From Gordionus sp. m RMFG-2023 (taxonomy: Eukaryota; Nematomorpha; Gordioida; Chordodea; Parachordodidae), in contig NC_088777.1 of NCBI RefSeq assembly GCF_954871325.1, positions 43,129,366-43,193,365 on the forward strand: a stretch of 64,000 nucleotides of DNA, in the 5' to 3' direction. The notes below the pieces were generated by a model that worked only from the letters and a program-made list of their open reading frames with translations, was not told where the DNA came from and did no database searches. Shown here in pieces: positions 13,001-24,500 of the stretch. Both the position numbers and the translations under genes were made by a program. Each line of letters starts with the position of its first letter. Positions within the stretch are counted from its first letter, which is position 1.

Positions 13001-15674
13001 TTTAGCCTTACTTTTCGCTCTTCTTTCCATATAGGGTTTAAAAATTAAGACACCTATATTTTATATTTAGGCCTATATAATAATCTAATCTAGGAAAATA
13101 TCATTTCCATGGAATTTTTAGAAATATTTTAAATATCAGTTGGAGATCAGAGGTTTTTCACTATTATCTTCAAAAATTGTTGACCAATTTTTCAATTGGC
13201 ATAATTTTGTTAGGCTGTATATGAAAACTTATGATAATTTTTAGAATAAATATAAAATATATTGTGTTCTATGTGACAAATTTGATGTTTGTCATTACTT
13301 AACAGCATTACTTCTTAAATAGCGCCTTACTTTGTTTTTTTTTATGCTAATGATGGACTATAAATGATATAATTATATATTAATTCTTCGGCGAATTAGC
13401 ATAATTTGCATTTCAATCCGGTCTCCTCTATTTGATAACCAATTATTTTACTGAAATATTTAATACCTACTATAAGAATGGCTGAATAGTATTCCATAAT
13501 TAAATGCTGCCCAAACTCATGAAAAATCCTGATCATTTTAATCAAAAAACTTATTTCAGAGGTGATTATCATCACTGAGTATTATATATTTCAAATCTTA
13601 CAATTTTTATTTTATTAAGATGACATGAAACAATATAAGTTATAATTATTATCCAAATGAAAAATTCTAGAGCATGTGTGCTCATTGAAGAGAGAAATTT
13701 AGGTATGTTCTTTATCTCTTCTAAAAAATCAATATATAAATTTTTCAAATATTCTGTTTGGGAGTGCGGGTCCCAATATTCCATTGGCCGATTTTGCCCA
13801 TATCGACGGCTATTTCCATCCTCATCTTTTCGATTAGTTCCCATATCTTAAGTTTTTTAGACTTAATAAATTATTCGTTCGATTTTTCTCAGCAATCGTA
13901 ACTTTGAATGCATTCCATGTTTCAGGGGAAACAATGGCTCTACTTGCCTTTGCGAATTTTTCCCATTTTTTAATTCTCCATTCACATAATTTTTATCAAA
14001 TCCACGGTTCAATTTCGTTTAGGAATCTGTTCCGTGGTCCGGTTCGGTCTTTCGAGATCGGCTCCAACCTTGACTAAAACGTGACTTTCACTATAATAAA
14101 TTTTATTTATTTGTACCTTTTTTTCTTAATAGGATTAGTCGCTGAGTGTCAGGAAGGAAGATCTCAAATAGCTAACAGAGAAAGAGCTTTTGAAATATTG
14201 AAGGATAAAATGATAGAACATAAACACGCTAATGCAACATCCCATTTTACCAATATTCGTAAAAATCAACGGGGTAAATGATATCTTAAATGTTAATTAT
14301 CAAAAAAATAGATATATTATGAAATTTAAGAGATAATATTAATTTTTTTGAAATGAATTTTATTACGTTTTTCTTTTGGAGGGAAAAATGAAATATGTAC
14401 AGAATATAGATTATTTTTATCTATTTTAAATTATAAGAATATTTTAATTATTTTTTAGAAGTTCATGATACCAAAAAAATGATTTGAAGATTAAAATCAT
14501 TTATAATAATATAAAATTACCAAATAATTAAAACTAATTATTATTAAAAGAAACGCACTGATTTATATTATGATTTTTATTTTAAAATTTGATTTAATCA
14601 TGTCAAATCTACCTGTCGGCTTCTGGTAGGACACACACATCCGCCTTTATAAAACCAACTCTATAGTATAAGCCCACTAACCTAATTTCATTGAGAAATC
14701 CCAGACATTTTCTTAACACCTATTTTGAATTAGAATTGTATATATATACATATTACAGAAGATAAGAAATGCATTATATAATAAAGGTTTCAAAAAAAGA
14801 CTCACGTCACATGCTTCAATCACGATTTTTTTTAAGAAAAAATACCATTTTATTCGTAAGAGCTCAAATATGTAAATGGTCTGCAAATGGCAAAGTTTTC
14901 AGGCTCGGGCCGGTGGGAATTTAGTTATTGCTCGTCCTAGCAAAAAAATCAGGGGCCGGACCGGGCATTGAAGATTTACTAAAGCGATTTGTTCAGTGAA
15001 TATTTTTTTCATTAATTATATTCGTATTTGAATAATTGTGTTTTATAGACAATTAATTTTCTTTCTTGGCATTATTATGGCTTAGAACGGATCGTTCGAA
15101 ATTTTATTTGTATTTCGCCAATCGAGAAACTATGCGTAATAATGAAAAAATAATCAATAGAATAATTAGCCTTTTCTTTCATTACTCATATATTTGGTAT
15201 TTAAAATTACTGGTAAATATTCAACTGATACTTTAATTTTCTTTGCCTAATTTAATTTTCATATCTCTTCTTCAACAAAAATGAATTAATATTTTTCGAT
15301 CTAGTGATTATTTTATTCGTATTAATGCGGAAAATACTTCTGAGACTATTATTATAATCATTTTTAATTCTTAGCATTTTATAAATAAATATGTATTAAG
15401 CAATTTATTCAGAGCGAACTAATATATATATATATATATATATCTTTTTTGAAAAAATATTACTATAGGTACTCTAGGAAGATCGGAAAAAATTAGAACT
15501 TATAATTTTCCTCAAGATAGAATAACAGATCATAGGTTACCCGATAAGGCTTTCCACGGTCTTAAAAAATCTTTTCAGGAACAGACACCCACTCTCTTGC
15601 ACGATATAATCTGTTCGATAGATGATTACCTTAAAAATCTTAAATTTCACCAAATCATGTCTCGATTTTCTTAA
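7041..15674 (+). CDS. MTRF1L: Mitochondrial class I peptide chain release factor (MTRF1L/mtRF1a-like)
   Basis: Seven exons with matching phases: 7041-7263, 7303-7388, 7435-7702, 11994-12160, 12315-12432, 14133-14273 and 15469-15674, giving 402 residues (human MTRF1L has 380). In the family it reads UAA and UAG in the mitochondrial ribosomal A site and triggers peptide release. Key parts are visible: a basic N-terminus fit for a mitochondrial presequence; a helical N-terminal domain; the [15 protein letters not shown] segment; the codon-reading motif PKT at residues 225-227 in [15 protein letters not shown]; the catalytic GGQ at 269-271 in [22 protein letters not shown]; and a C-terminal [22 protein letters not shown], not the longer loop of MTRF1, marks it as the MTRF1L type. 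The first two introns are only 39 and 46 nt; the third is 4.3 kb and full of repeats. The ATG at 7041 is the first in frame. The gene looks intact. Confidence 0.93.
8000..8230. mobile_element. Decayed copy of the TAGTGTTGTTAA palindromic MITE
   Basis: It shares CCTAATTAAAATTTTAGCC, a GAGATTTGGC-type centre and an AACACC right end with the copies at 6135 and 61460. It sits in MTRF1L intron 3. Borders are approximate. Confidence 0.35.
8505..9205. repeat. GGGTT/AACCC-word repeat with hAT-like right end
   Basis: Many short copies of AACCC and GGGTT occur on both arms. The right end read inward is TAGAGATGCGAACCTGG, close to the TAGAGATCTGCA ends elsewhere. The left border is unclear. Confidence 0.4.
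9240..9780 (-). pseudogene. Internally deleted hAT transposase fossil (TTF zinc finger plus C-terminal part)
   Basis: On the minus strand, 9774-9547 encodes a stretch with [14 protein letters not shown], which resembles the TTF-type zinc finger start (GF-x-DW) of ZMYM1/DUF4371 hAT transposases. Just beyond it, about 9430-9250, come NAFPNVFKY, then CESTFH, then [13 protein letters not shown] in shifted frames. These match the C-terminal dimerisation region (FPNVFK…ERSFS…RL-NLALLSI). The middle catalytic part is missing. This is a plain DNA transposon remnant in MTRF1L intron 3. Confidence 0.6.
9781..11993. other. MTRF1L intron 3, remainder
   Basis: AT-rich, no coding signal. It holds a C11 run at 10199-10209 and a patch rich in GGTCT/AGACC words at about 10690-11010 that looks like one more decayed inverted-repeat element. 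Confidence 0.5.
12433..13571. other. MTRF1L intron 5, left part
   Basis: A G11 run (12499-12509) and a matching C-rich patch near 12790 may bound a decayed element. Nothing else is recognised. Confidence 0.35.
13572..14030 (-). other. Coding-like antisense segment, unidentified
   Basis: Base composition rises here and the minus strand reads like protein in more than one frame: [20 protein letters not shown] (about 13980-13880), then [19 protein letters not shown], and in the other frame [17 protein letters not shown]. The shifts suggest a decayed gene or transposon piece inside MTRF1L intron 5. I do not recognise the family. Confidence 0.3.
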
Positions 15675-15718
15675 CTGTCACCTTTTAAGTGTTATAGAAT
15701 TCGTTTTATATTGTAGTA

Positions 15719-15724
15719 AATAAA
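15719..15724 (+). promoter_or_regulatory. Candidate poly(A) signal of MTRF1L
   Basis: AATAAA lies 45 nt past the stop codon, between the gene and the 3' tail of the opposing LINE. The match is exact; its use is inferred. Confidence 0.4.
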
Positions 15725-15790
15725 ATTATTTATAAATTTGATTATGATATGAATAATAATTTTCTGAGTAATTTTTTTTTTTTTTTCTCT

Positions 15791-17278
15791 TTAGCTTTCA
15801 CCTTTTCTGGTGGTAAGCTCCTTCAACATCTCTCTCCACTTTATGTTATTCGTACAATCTCTTTTATCTATTATATACTTCTTTATATTGGCTCTAACTT
15901 TATGGCCACATTGAAGTTTTGGCCTTCCTCTTTTACGTTTGCCCATCACTTCCAATCTTTCAACTTTATTTCCTATGTAGTTCATAGGCCTTCTCATTGT
16001 GTGCCCATACCACCTAAGTCTGTTTACCATTAACTTAGTCTTAATGGGCACTACCTTTAAACTATTTAGTATTCTTGTACTGCGCACCTTATCCTTTCTT
16101 GTTACCCCAGCAATCATCCTCAGCATTCTCATCTCCATAGTTTGTAGACTTCTCTCGTCTGATTCTTTGGTTGGCCATGTTTCCGAACTATATAGAATAG
16201 TTGGTTGTACTATGGAACTGTAAATTTTTCCCTTTAATTTGTGTAAGATTCTTTTGTCAAATAGCACTCCAGATAAAGATCTCCACTTTAACCACCCTTG
16301 ATTAATCTTATTCTTTATCTCTTTTTCTATTGTGCCGTTTGTTTGTATAGTGGAGCCCAAATATTTGCAGCTTTCAATTGCGGATATCTGCCAATCATTT
16401 ATATCAATACTCTCCGTTTCATCTCCTCCTATCACCATATACTCCGTCTTTTCTCTATTTACTTTTAATCCGTGCGTTTCTAGGATATTTATCCAATTCA
16501 CTAACCTTTCTTTCATTTCATCCTTGGATTCGGCAAGTATTACAATATCATCTGCAAATATCATATTCCACGGGACTGTTTGAGGTATAGACTGTGCTAA
16601 TACATCTATTACTGTAATGAAGAGAATCGGGCTGAGAGCCGACCCTTGATGAACTCCTTCGGCTATTGTGAAGCCTGCTGAAGTACCTGTTGTGCTACGG
16701 ACCATTGTTGTATGTCCCATATACATATCCTCTATTATTCTTATATATTTTTCGGGAACTTTTTTGTGGCGTAGCGCCCACCAGATAAGTTTTCTTGGGA
16801 TTCTATCGAAGGCCTTTTCTAGATCGAGAAAGACCATGTGTAGCTTTTTGTTCTTTTTCCTGTATTTTTCACTCATTTGCCTAATTGCATGGATAGCATC
16901 GGTTGTTGATCTTCCAGGCATAAAGCCAAACTGTGTCTCTCCTATTTCGATTATATCTCTTAATCTTTTTTCTATTATTTTTTCGTATAGTTTTAGACAG
17001 TGTGACATTAGTTTTATGCCCCTGTAATTTTGACAATTGTGTGGATCCCCTTTATTTTTGAAGATAGGAACTAGATAGCTCTGCCTCCATTTTTGGGGGA
17101 CCTCTTCATTTCCAAGTATTTTATTGTACAGATTTGTGAGGAGATGTATTCCATCATCTCCTAGTGCTTTAAGGCTTTCTATTGGAATATCGTCTTGACC
17201 CCTAGCTTTGTTGTTTTTCATATGCTTGAGGCATGTGATTATTTCTTGTTCTGTTATAGTTGTACAAGGTTTTGACAA
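15791..17278 (-). CDS. LINE reverse transcriptase half of the ORF
   Basis: 495 codons. RT motifs in order: NNKARGQDDIP near the start, LVPIFKNKGD, NYRGIKLMS, VFLDLEKAFDRIPR, EGVHQGSALSPILF, the catalytic FADDIVILAES, GLKVNREKTEYM and YLGSTI, then the C-terminal MRMLRMIAGVTRKDK and KRKRGRPK block. It copies the element's RNA at the nicked target. The reading is open from the frame break to the stop. The ATG at 17278 is only the first Met after the break and not a likely natural start. Confidence 0.88.
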   Translation of the reverse strand: MSKPCTTITEQEIITCLKHMKNNKARGQDDIPIESLKALGDDGIHLLTNLYNKILGNEEVPQKWRQSYLVPIFKNKGDPHNCQNYRGIKLMSHCLKLYEKIIEKRLRDIIEIGETQFGFMPGRSTTDAIHAIRQMSEKYRKKNKKLHMVFLDLEKAFDRIPRKLIWWALRHKKVPEKYIRIIEDMYMGHTTMVRSTTGTSAGFTIAEGVHQGSALSPILFITVIDVLAQSIPQTVPWNMIFADDIVILAESKDEMKERLVNWINILETHGLKVNREKTEYMVIGGDETESIDINDWQISAIESCKYLGSTIQTNGTIEKEIKNKINQGWLKWRSLSGVLFDKRILHKLKGKIYSSIVQPTILYSSETWPTKESDERSLQTMEMRMLRMIAGVTRKDKVRSTRILNSLKVVPIKTKLMVNRLRWYGHTMRRPMNYIGNKVERLEVMGKRKRGRPKLQCGHKVRANIKKYIIDKRDCTNNIKWREMLKELTTRKGES

Positions 17279-18723
17279 GGGGAGTGTTCGTCGAGATGCA
17301 ATATGTGGGAATTAAAGTTGAGAAGCTCCTGAAAATATTCTTTCCATCTATTCATTATTTCTTTTTCCTTTATTATCAATTTCCCATCTTTATTTTTGAT
17401 TACTTTCGGAGCTCCGTTTATATCCCTAGAGTTCTTTTCTCGCTGTTTGGCTAATCTGTATATTTTATTTTGCCCTTCTTTGGTATGTAGATCTTCGTAC
17501 ATGTCATCGTATGCCATAGATTTGGCCCTAGCCACCGCCTTTGTAGCTAATCTCTTGGATTTTTTGTATCTTGACTTGTCATCTGCATTTTTGGATTTGT
17601 ACCATATTTTATAAAGGGCTTTTTTCTCCTGTATAGTGGTTTGTACCTCTTGATTCCACCACCATAGTTCTTTGTGTGATTTGTTGCCTCCTCTTGTCAA
17701 GCCTAGCGTCGATTTTGCAGTGTCTATTAATCTGGATGAAAGGTCTGTCCATATTTTTTCACTGACTTGTGAGCAATTTATTGTTTCAATGTTTGCATTG
17801 ATTGCAAAGGCATCTGTCATTGTTTTTAATTTGCCCCATTTGATGCATGGTTCCAGTTTTATCTTATTTTGAGTGGATTTATTTGAGATTTGTAAATCCA
17901 TGATTAGTAGCTTGTGTTGCGCGGCGATATCTTCTCCTGGGATGACTTTGCAGTCTATTACATCTTTTAATCTTCTGCGAGAGATTAGCATGTAATCTAT
18001 CTGTGTTTTCCTAGTACCACTTTCATATGTTATTAAATGACTGTCTTTTTTCCTATAGTAGGTGTTGGTTAAGGCAAGGTCGAAGGCTTGCGCAAATTTC
18101 AGTACGTGCTCTCCTTCATCATTTCTTTCTCCGTATCCAAAACCACCATGATGCCTTTTGTAGCTATCTCTTGCTTTCCCCACATGCGCATTTAAGTCAC
18201 CACCAATTATGACTAGGTCATCCTTAGGGATTTCCATTACAGCTTCATCAAGGATAGCTCTAAAGTCATCTTTCTCTTCTTCCTTGCAACCCGTTTGAGG
18301 AGCATATACTGATAGGATGTGTAGTATTGATTGACCGCAGAGTTTTATCTTCATTAGTCTATCAGAGATCCTGTTGACTTCTACTACTGAAGAGGTTAGG
18401 TCTTGGCTGAGGATGATGCAGACACCGTTCCTATTGCTAACAAGTCCATTATAGTACAATTTATACCCATCTCCAATCATCAAAGTTTTCTGTCCTTTCC
18501 ATTTAGTCTCTTGTATGCGCGCTATATCAACTTTTCTCTTGTTCAACATTGATGCCAATTCTCTCGTCTTACCTTTAAGCGTCCCAATATTCAAACTTGC
18601 CAGTCTTGTCTTCTTTGCTTTGACTTTTACTTTATTTTTCACAGGATGGAGGTCTACACCCTGCGCGTCGCATTGAGGGAACGCCCTAGCTTTCATATTC
18701 ATATTTTCATTTGTGTCCTTCAT
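17254..18723 (-). CDS. LINE endonuclease half of the ORF (craniofacial-development-protein-2-like)
   Basis: 489 codons. It carries the AP-endonuclease motif series of LINEs: LASLNIGTLKGK near residue 43, IQETKWKG near 70, SVYAPQTG, IGGDLNAHVG, KTQIDYMLISRR and AAQHKLLIMDL, where the usual SDH is QH. This fold nicks the target DNA to start reverse transcription. The tail EYFQELLN is the usual link to the RT domain. The reading frame ends at 17254 because of one lost base in the CCCCTTG stretch near 17270. The adjoining frame continues the protein. Confidence 0.85.
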   Translation of the reverse strand: MKDTNENMNMKARAFPQCDAQGVDLHPVKNKVKVKAKKTRLASLNIGTLKGKTRELASMLNKRKVDIARIQETKWKGQKTLMIGDGYKLYYNGLVSNRNGVCIILSQDLTSSVVEVNRISDRLMKIKLCGQSILHILSVYAPQTGCKEEEKDDFRAILDEAVMEIPKDDLVIIGGDLNAHVGKARDSYKRHHGGFGYGERNDEGEHVLKFAQAFDLALTNTYYRKKDSHLITYESGTRKTQIDYMLISRRRLKDVIDCKVIPGEDIAAQHKLLIMDLQISNKSTQNKIKLEPCIKWGKLKTMTDAFAINANIETINCSQVSEKIWTDLSSRLIDTAKSTLGLTRGGNKSHKELWWWNQEVQTTIQEKKALYKIWYKSKNADDKSRYKKSKRLATKAVARAKSMAYDDMYEDLHTKEGQNKIYRLAKQREKNSRDINGAPKVIKNKDGKLIIKEKEIMNRWKEYFQELLNFNSHILHLDEHSPCQNLVQL

Positions 18724-18900
18724 TTGTTTATTGGACAGGTATCCTTAGCACCCGGCTGTCCAGGCCTGTCGGTGACCGGGGTGTCATCTCTAAGCTCCGA
18801 AATTCATCATACCATATGTCTTTACACATCAGTCATCGAAGAAAAACTTGAAAGTTTTTATGGTTCTTACCAGGATTGAACCCGCGTCCTTGTTCATACT

Positions 18901-21594
18901 CCTAGTAACATTAAAACTTAAAAAAATCTACGAAAATAAATAATTTACTTTATTATATATCAACAAAACTTTTTTTGCTCTATTTGGGATCTAGGTTAAC
19001 CATCTTAATAATTTTTCAGTTATAAATACTAAATTTTTGTGGATATTGAGATAATTATTGATTTTTCTAAAAGAAATAAAATTTTATTCTAGAGAAAAAG
19101 CCAACAAATATTTCGATTCAATTTTACTCTTATGCCAGTTAGTATAGCTAAAAATGGATTAAAGGGACAGGCCAATCCGCTGCATCTAAGGCGGGATTTA
19201 ATTTATTTGTGCTTCCTTTAAAGTTAAGCTTATTTTTTTAAAATATTCTAGGCCAAGGTCATAATATTTGCTAAAAATATAAGGTTCCGCCGGCTAAGCA
19301 TTGGCTAATTACCAAACTATACTGGTTAGCTACTTAAGGAGGGAACGGAAATAAAGTATAGAATTTTTTTAGTATTGGTTATTTGTAAGATCACGAATAA
19401 TAATTGATTAACACAAAAAAGAGTATGCTAAAGATTAGCGAAATCAATTTTATTTTGGCCTGAGCCTAGAATCATGATATCGAAAAAAAATTAGGTTTCT
19501 AAGCCTGATCCGCTGCCAAACTTTAAATGGAACTAGGGAGAGGCTCTCCTTTGATCGTAATTTGTCCAAGTGATGACATCATTATTAATAGGAATTTCAA
19601 TGCAGATAAATATTCTATCTGTGTATTTATTTAATATATCAGGTTATTCCGAGTAATATTTAAGATATTATCTTAATTTACAACTATTAAATGGACCAAA
19701 CAGTAAAATGGACGAATTTACTATAATGACTTGATCATCGTTAGGCAAATAGATATTTTATTGATATTTATCTTGTATTCTCTTCATTAAAAAATGCGAT
19801 ATAAATATGAAACAATTATTTTTAAATAATTTATTTTATAATAAATATTTTAATGAGGCAAAAAAAATAACAACTAAATATAATATAATATTTTTTTGGG
19901 ATGGGGGGGGGGACGCTAGCTTGGTCTATATTTTATTTACAATGTCTCGGGCCGGCCTTGTGGGACCCTAAATAAAAAAAATAGATGCTTGTCAAATAAA
20001 GCAAAGGTTTTAAATTATGAATGTAAAAAAATTTAAAGATAGGGGGCCGTAACTATAAAATAGAGGTTATAGAAAGCCAGTAATGTTAATAAGATAGAAG
20101 GAAAAATGAGGGAAGCGGTGAAGAAATTGCGGAATTTGAGATGTTGAAGAAAATTCCTAATTAGCAGATTAAAAACGCTTTGAAAAAAGAAAAGCATAAA
20201 ATGCATTTGTATGATTAATATTGATATCTTTCGGAATAAAGAATAGGATATTCTGTTTTATTTTCTTTAAATCAGAGTTGTACATTTGCTCAAAATAAAA
20301 AGATCTTCATAGATCTAGATCCTTGAAGATCGTAAAATTTGAAGATCTTTTATTTTTTAAAAATTTTGTCTAACGATCTTCAAAGATCTTCATGATATTT
20401 ATTTTTTTACCCCTTTATTAAAAGCCCAGATGTTTTTCAATTTTATTAATATAATATTTCTTTTATGTTTTATACCTCTCCTCCTGCCTTGATGAAAATT
20501 GAAAAACATCTGGGCTTTTAATAAAGGGGTAAAAAAATATATGAAGATCTTTGAAGATCGTTACACAAAATTTTTAAAAAATAAAAGATCTTCAAATTTT
20601 ACGATCTTCAAAGATCTTGCTCAAATTTTTGAGCTAGATCTCGCTCAAAAATCTTAAAAGAAGATCTTTTGTACAACTCTGCTTTAAATCACAATTTTAA
20701 AAATAATCCACCGATACCTAAATAAATTGAGAATTTGCTACTCTTAATTTAGTCGTTATTAGGCAGAAATATTCGAAAAAGTTATTTAAATCTATATTTA
20801 AATGAAATCTAAAACTAAGAAATCAAATCCATAATCTACATAAGCAACGGGGAGGGTATCAATTACATTTTGGGTTGAAATATGGCTAATATATTAATAT
20901 AAAAATATATATCATTTAAATTATTTTTTTATTTTTAGCCCCCTTTCTAAATTTTGAGGAAAGGTTAAACCCCTCCCCACTACCGTCAAATAATTTTAAT
21001 AATTTTTCAATAGTGTATTGATTTTATGCTAATCTTCTCAAAAATTACCGCTTCGGAATTATCCGATAGGAATAGCGTTGTTAACATATAAATTGGACTT
21101 TAAATTTTTTCTCGTTTAATATTTCTCAATTAGTTAATTTGCCTTTATAAATATATTTTAACATCATGCCATTTTAGATATTAACAAAATGATGGAATTT
21201 TTTTCGCATTTAAAAATATTTGCACTTAAGCAATATACAATTAAGTTTTATATTCATTTTTTTTGATTAGATTTTTTAGCATAGTATAAAGATTATTTTA
21301 AGTTTACTTAAGAATCCTGTAGAAAGAGTTTCAAGGCTAGCAATGCTTCCCTTGCTTCTATGGATGCTTATCATTGGATTGTCTACTTAATTTATAAGAA
21401 TTATATTGCTGCCTTAAATATAGATTTGATGACAACACTATAAATATTAAAATATTTATATAAAAATTGAATATCAAGTCAGATAGGCGCTGGTTATTTT
21501 GAAATTGCTCTACTAGTAGAGATTAACACTTAATTTATAGTACCAGGTGTTTTAAAATAATATCATTCGTTCACAAATTATTTTTAAAATAATA
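18901..21594. other. Intergenic spacer between LINE and SLC37 gene
   Basis: Apart from the hAT MITE at 20273-20681 and a G10 run at 19903-19912, I see only AT-rich sequence. No exon upstream of the SLC37 start was recognised. Confidence 0.5.
20273..20681. mobile_element. 409-bp hairpin hAT MITE with 8-bp target duplication
   Basis: The ends are CAGAGTTGTACA and TGTACAACTCTG. The flanks are CTTTAAAT (20265-20272) and CTTTAAAT (20682-20689), a perfect 8-bp duplication as made by hAT transposases. The two arms, about 170 bp each, are nearly perfect inverted copies. They are full of GATCTTCAAAGATCTT words, with an inner stem of AAAAGCCCAGATGTTTTTC, around a spacer of about 55 nt. Confidence 0.92.
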
Positions 21595-24500
21595 ATGATT
21601 TTAAGATTATGCATATTCCTTATATTATGGTCTTCTTATTTGCTTCTATATTTTACTAGAAAACCTTTGGGCATTGTAATTTCAATTTATATCTATTAAT
21701 TTAATATTTTTTTAAAGATCAAAGTAAATCTTGAGAAAGATTATGATTATTCAAAATTTCAAATTGGTTTATTGGATTCTGCATTTTTGTTACCATATTC
21801 TCTTGGTCAGGTAATATAAATATTTATCTTATAAAAAGTTTCTGCATCTTATCTTAAAACATTTTTATAAAAAGTATCATATAATTTTATAAAAATGTCT
21901 GATACTATTTTATATCTCAATGCAATTTTTTTTATTATAAATATTTCGCAGATATTTTTTGTTAACACAATCAAGCAACATAATCCTATGAGATTTTTGC
22001 TAGTAACATTAATATTGGCAGGTTTGTCAACTTTAAGCCTGGGTCTAGTTGTTGGCAATTTTGGAGCATTCTTTATTTTACTTGCTTTAAATGGCTCTTT
22101 TCAGGTAAAATTAATTTTTATTATATAATTACACATATTTTCACAATATTTATAAAATAAAATATGGGCTAAGGATTGAATTTTGATTAAGGTTATAGTT
22201 TATATTTAATGTCACATGTGGATGGTTCATTTTTTACCATCTACAATTATATTAAATATATATTTAACACTTAAAGGTTTTTTGGGGCAGAGCACCACCC
22301 CAGAAATTTTAAATTGTTTACAAACAAACTAGATATTTTGGCCTGATTCTTTCAACAACAAATATATGAACATTCTTTGAGTTGATAACACTTCTATTTA
22401 AATAATTAAATAGGATTTATAATTATCTTTACTTGCTGGGTATCACAGCTGTTAAATATTAGACCTGCATATGTACCATTTGTATTTCAGAATTTTTTTT
22501 AAAAAATAAAATTGTTGGCCTTCCCAAGGTTTTATATTTTCAGACCTAGCCTGGATTCTTTAAAATATATTATATTTATTTTTAATTTTTATAGATAATA
22601 ATGGTGATTTAAAATATTTGGTTTCACATTAACATGGCCTGGTCTGAGTATTTTTTCAAAAAAAGTGCAAAAATTTTTTTTAGACCGAGTCCATCATGGA
22701 TATATAGAAAAATTAAAATACGGCCTGGACCATGTAGGGGAGACCAGGGCTAGTCAGTGCAAGGGGCTTGTCGGTTCAAAGGATTTTATTTTAAAACCAG
22801 TAAAGATTAAAAATTGAAATTTAGTTCTAAAATAGAATTCTATAATATCCATAATTGGGGATGAAAATAATCTATAATATTTAGCTATTTAAATTTTTAT
22901 CCGTTATGACATGTTTTTGACATAAAAATTACAATATTTTCACTTAATATTATTAGTTTGTATTAAAAAATTAAAAGTTCAAATTAAACATGACAAAATG
23001 AACATTATATGAAAGTTAAATATCTATTTTAATATTTGGGAAAGTTCCAGATTAATATATAATGCTTAAATATATGTTAAGATCAAATTAGTAATATTAC
23101 CACCATTGAGGTTAGTAGAATCGTGGCTAGTCAGCACAATCAGTCAATATTTATTATATTATTATGGTACCCAAGTATATATGCTAAATTCAAAATAGTA
23201 AAATTTTTACTATAAAAAGATTATGAAGAAACTATAAAACTGTATGAAAATGATATCTCATTAAGAAAAATACCATTTATTACAGGTTAAAATATAATAT
23301 TTTATAAATGTAATATAATAAATAATAATTAATATAAATTTACTAATGTGATTGATTTTTCATAATACATTTCAATTTTAATATAATATCAGATCTAAAT
23401 AAATATCTTGCAAACATATTGTGATAATATATTATATATTGTCACAGATAATATAATATTTTATAAATGTAATATATTAAATAATAATTATTATATAAAT
23501 TTAGTGATTGATTTTTCATAATACATTTCAATTTTAATATAATATCAGACCTAAATAAATATCTTGCAAACTAAAATCTTCATATACTTATTGTGATAAT
23601 ATATTATTTATTGTCACAGATATTATATATATTGCATATATAAATTTTAGCCTGATAATAAGATCAATTATTTAAATTTATATCTAGCAAACAAATATAA
23701 TATATATATTTTTTTTAATTGAACAATATTATATGATTCAAATTAATACATTTAATAGATATGAACATTTTAGCATATAAATTTTACCCTGATAAAAATA
23801 TCAATATATTTAAAATGAATTATATCTAACAAACAAATATTTATATATATATCTATTTTAATTGACAATATAATATGATTCAAATTAATTCATTTTATTG
23901 GATATGAACATTTTAATTATCAGATTATATTTAGCCTGATAAAAAAATCGAATGATGTTATATATTTAAATATAGAATTAGATAAATTTTGAGTAAATTT
24001 ATTATTAATAAAAAATAAACATTAATAAAAAATTAATAAAAGATGTGTGTATTATATGTAAGCTGGATTATAAAAGTTTTCATAATTTTGAAGATTTTCA
24101 ATGTAGAGTGGTTCTCTGTCAAAAAAGATTGTTATTTTATTTGTTATAGTTGTAAATAGAATATTATATAAATAAAGTATCATAGTTATATATTAAAATC
24201 TGAAAAAAAAATTTCTTGTCCCATAAGAAGCCTAATAAACCACTTGATTCGACTAGCCCCATCGATGATCCGACTGACCACGGGTTCGGGGCTATTAGGT
24301 TCAAAAAATGACTTTTACTAAAACCTTTCTATAGAAATAATTATTAAATATTTAAAAAATATAACTATATATTTATAGGTAGATGTTTAAGGTATCTATT
24401 AGTATTTTGTAAGATTTTATATGATCATTATTTTCGGAGCTATGATGAATTTGACAAAAATTGCGCCGATTAGCCCTGGTCTCCCCTATCCATAGTGGGC

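Larger units (their letters stand above)
15770..18900 (-). mobile_element. RTE-like LINE, almost whole
   Basis: A single-ORF type non-LTR element read on the minus strand: AP-type endonuclease first, reverse transcriptase second, then a stop followed at once by an A-rich tail (T-rich at 15770-15790 on +). Base composition is clearly richer in G+C than the flanks. The reading frame is broken once, near 17265. The 5' end is about 18725-18900, with a GGGTTCAATCC word near 18880. I could not fix target duplications. It lies tail to tail with MTRF1L, about 100 bp after its stop. Confidence 0.85.

Noticed and set aside
15749-18879. Many open frames on the + strand (for example 16668-17027, 17396-17614 and 18646-18879)
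   Set aside because: They are antisense shadows of the LINE ORF on the minus strand.
18850-18895. tRNA-like T-arm word (GGGTTCAATCC) at the LINE 5' end
   Set aside because: No full cloverleaf can be drawn and the stem bases do not pair well; left as a possible promoter B-box word only.
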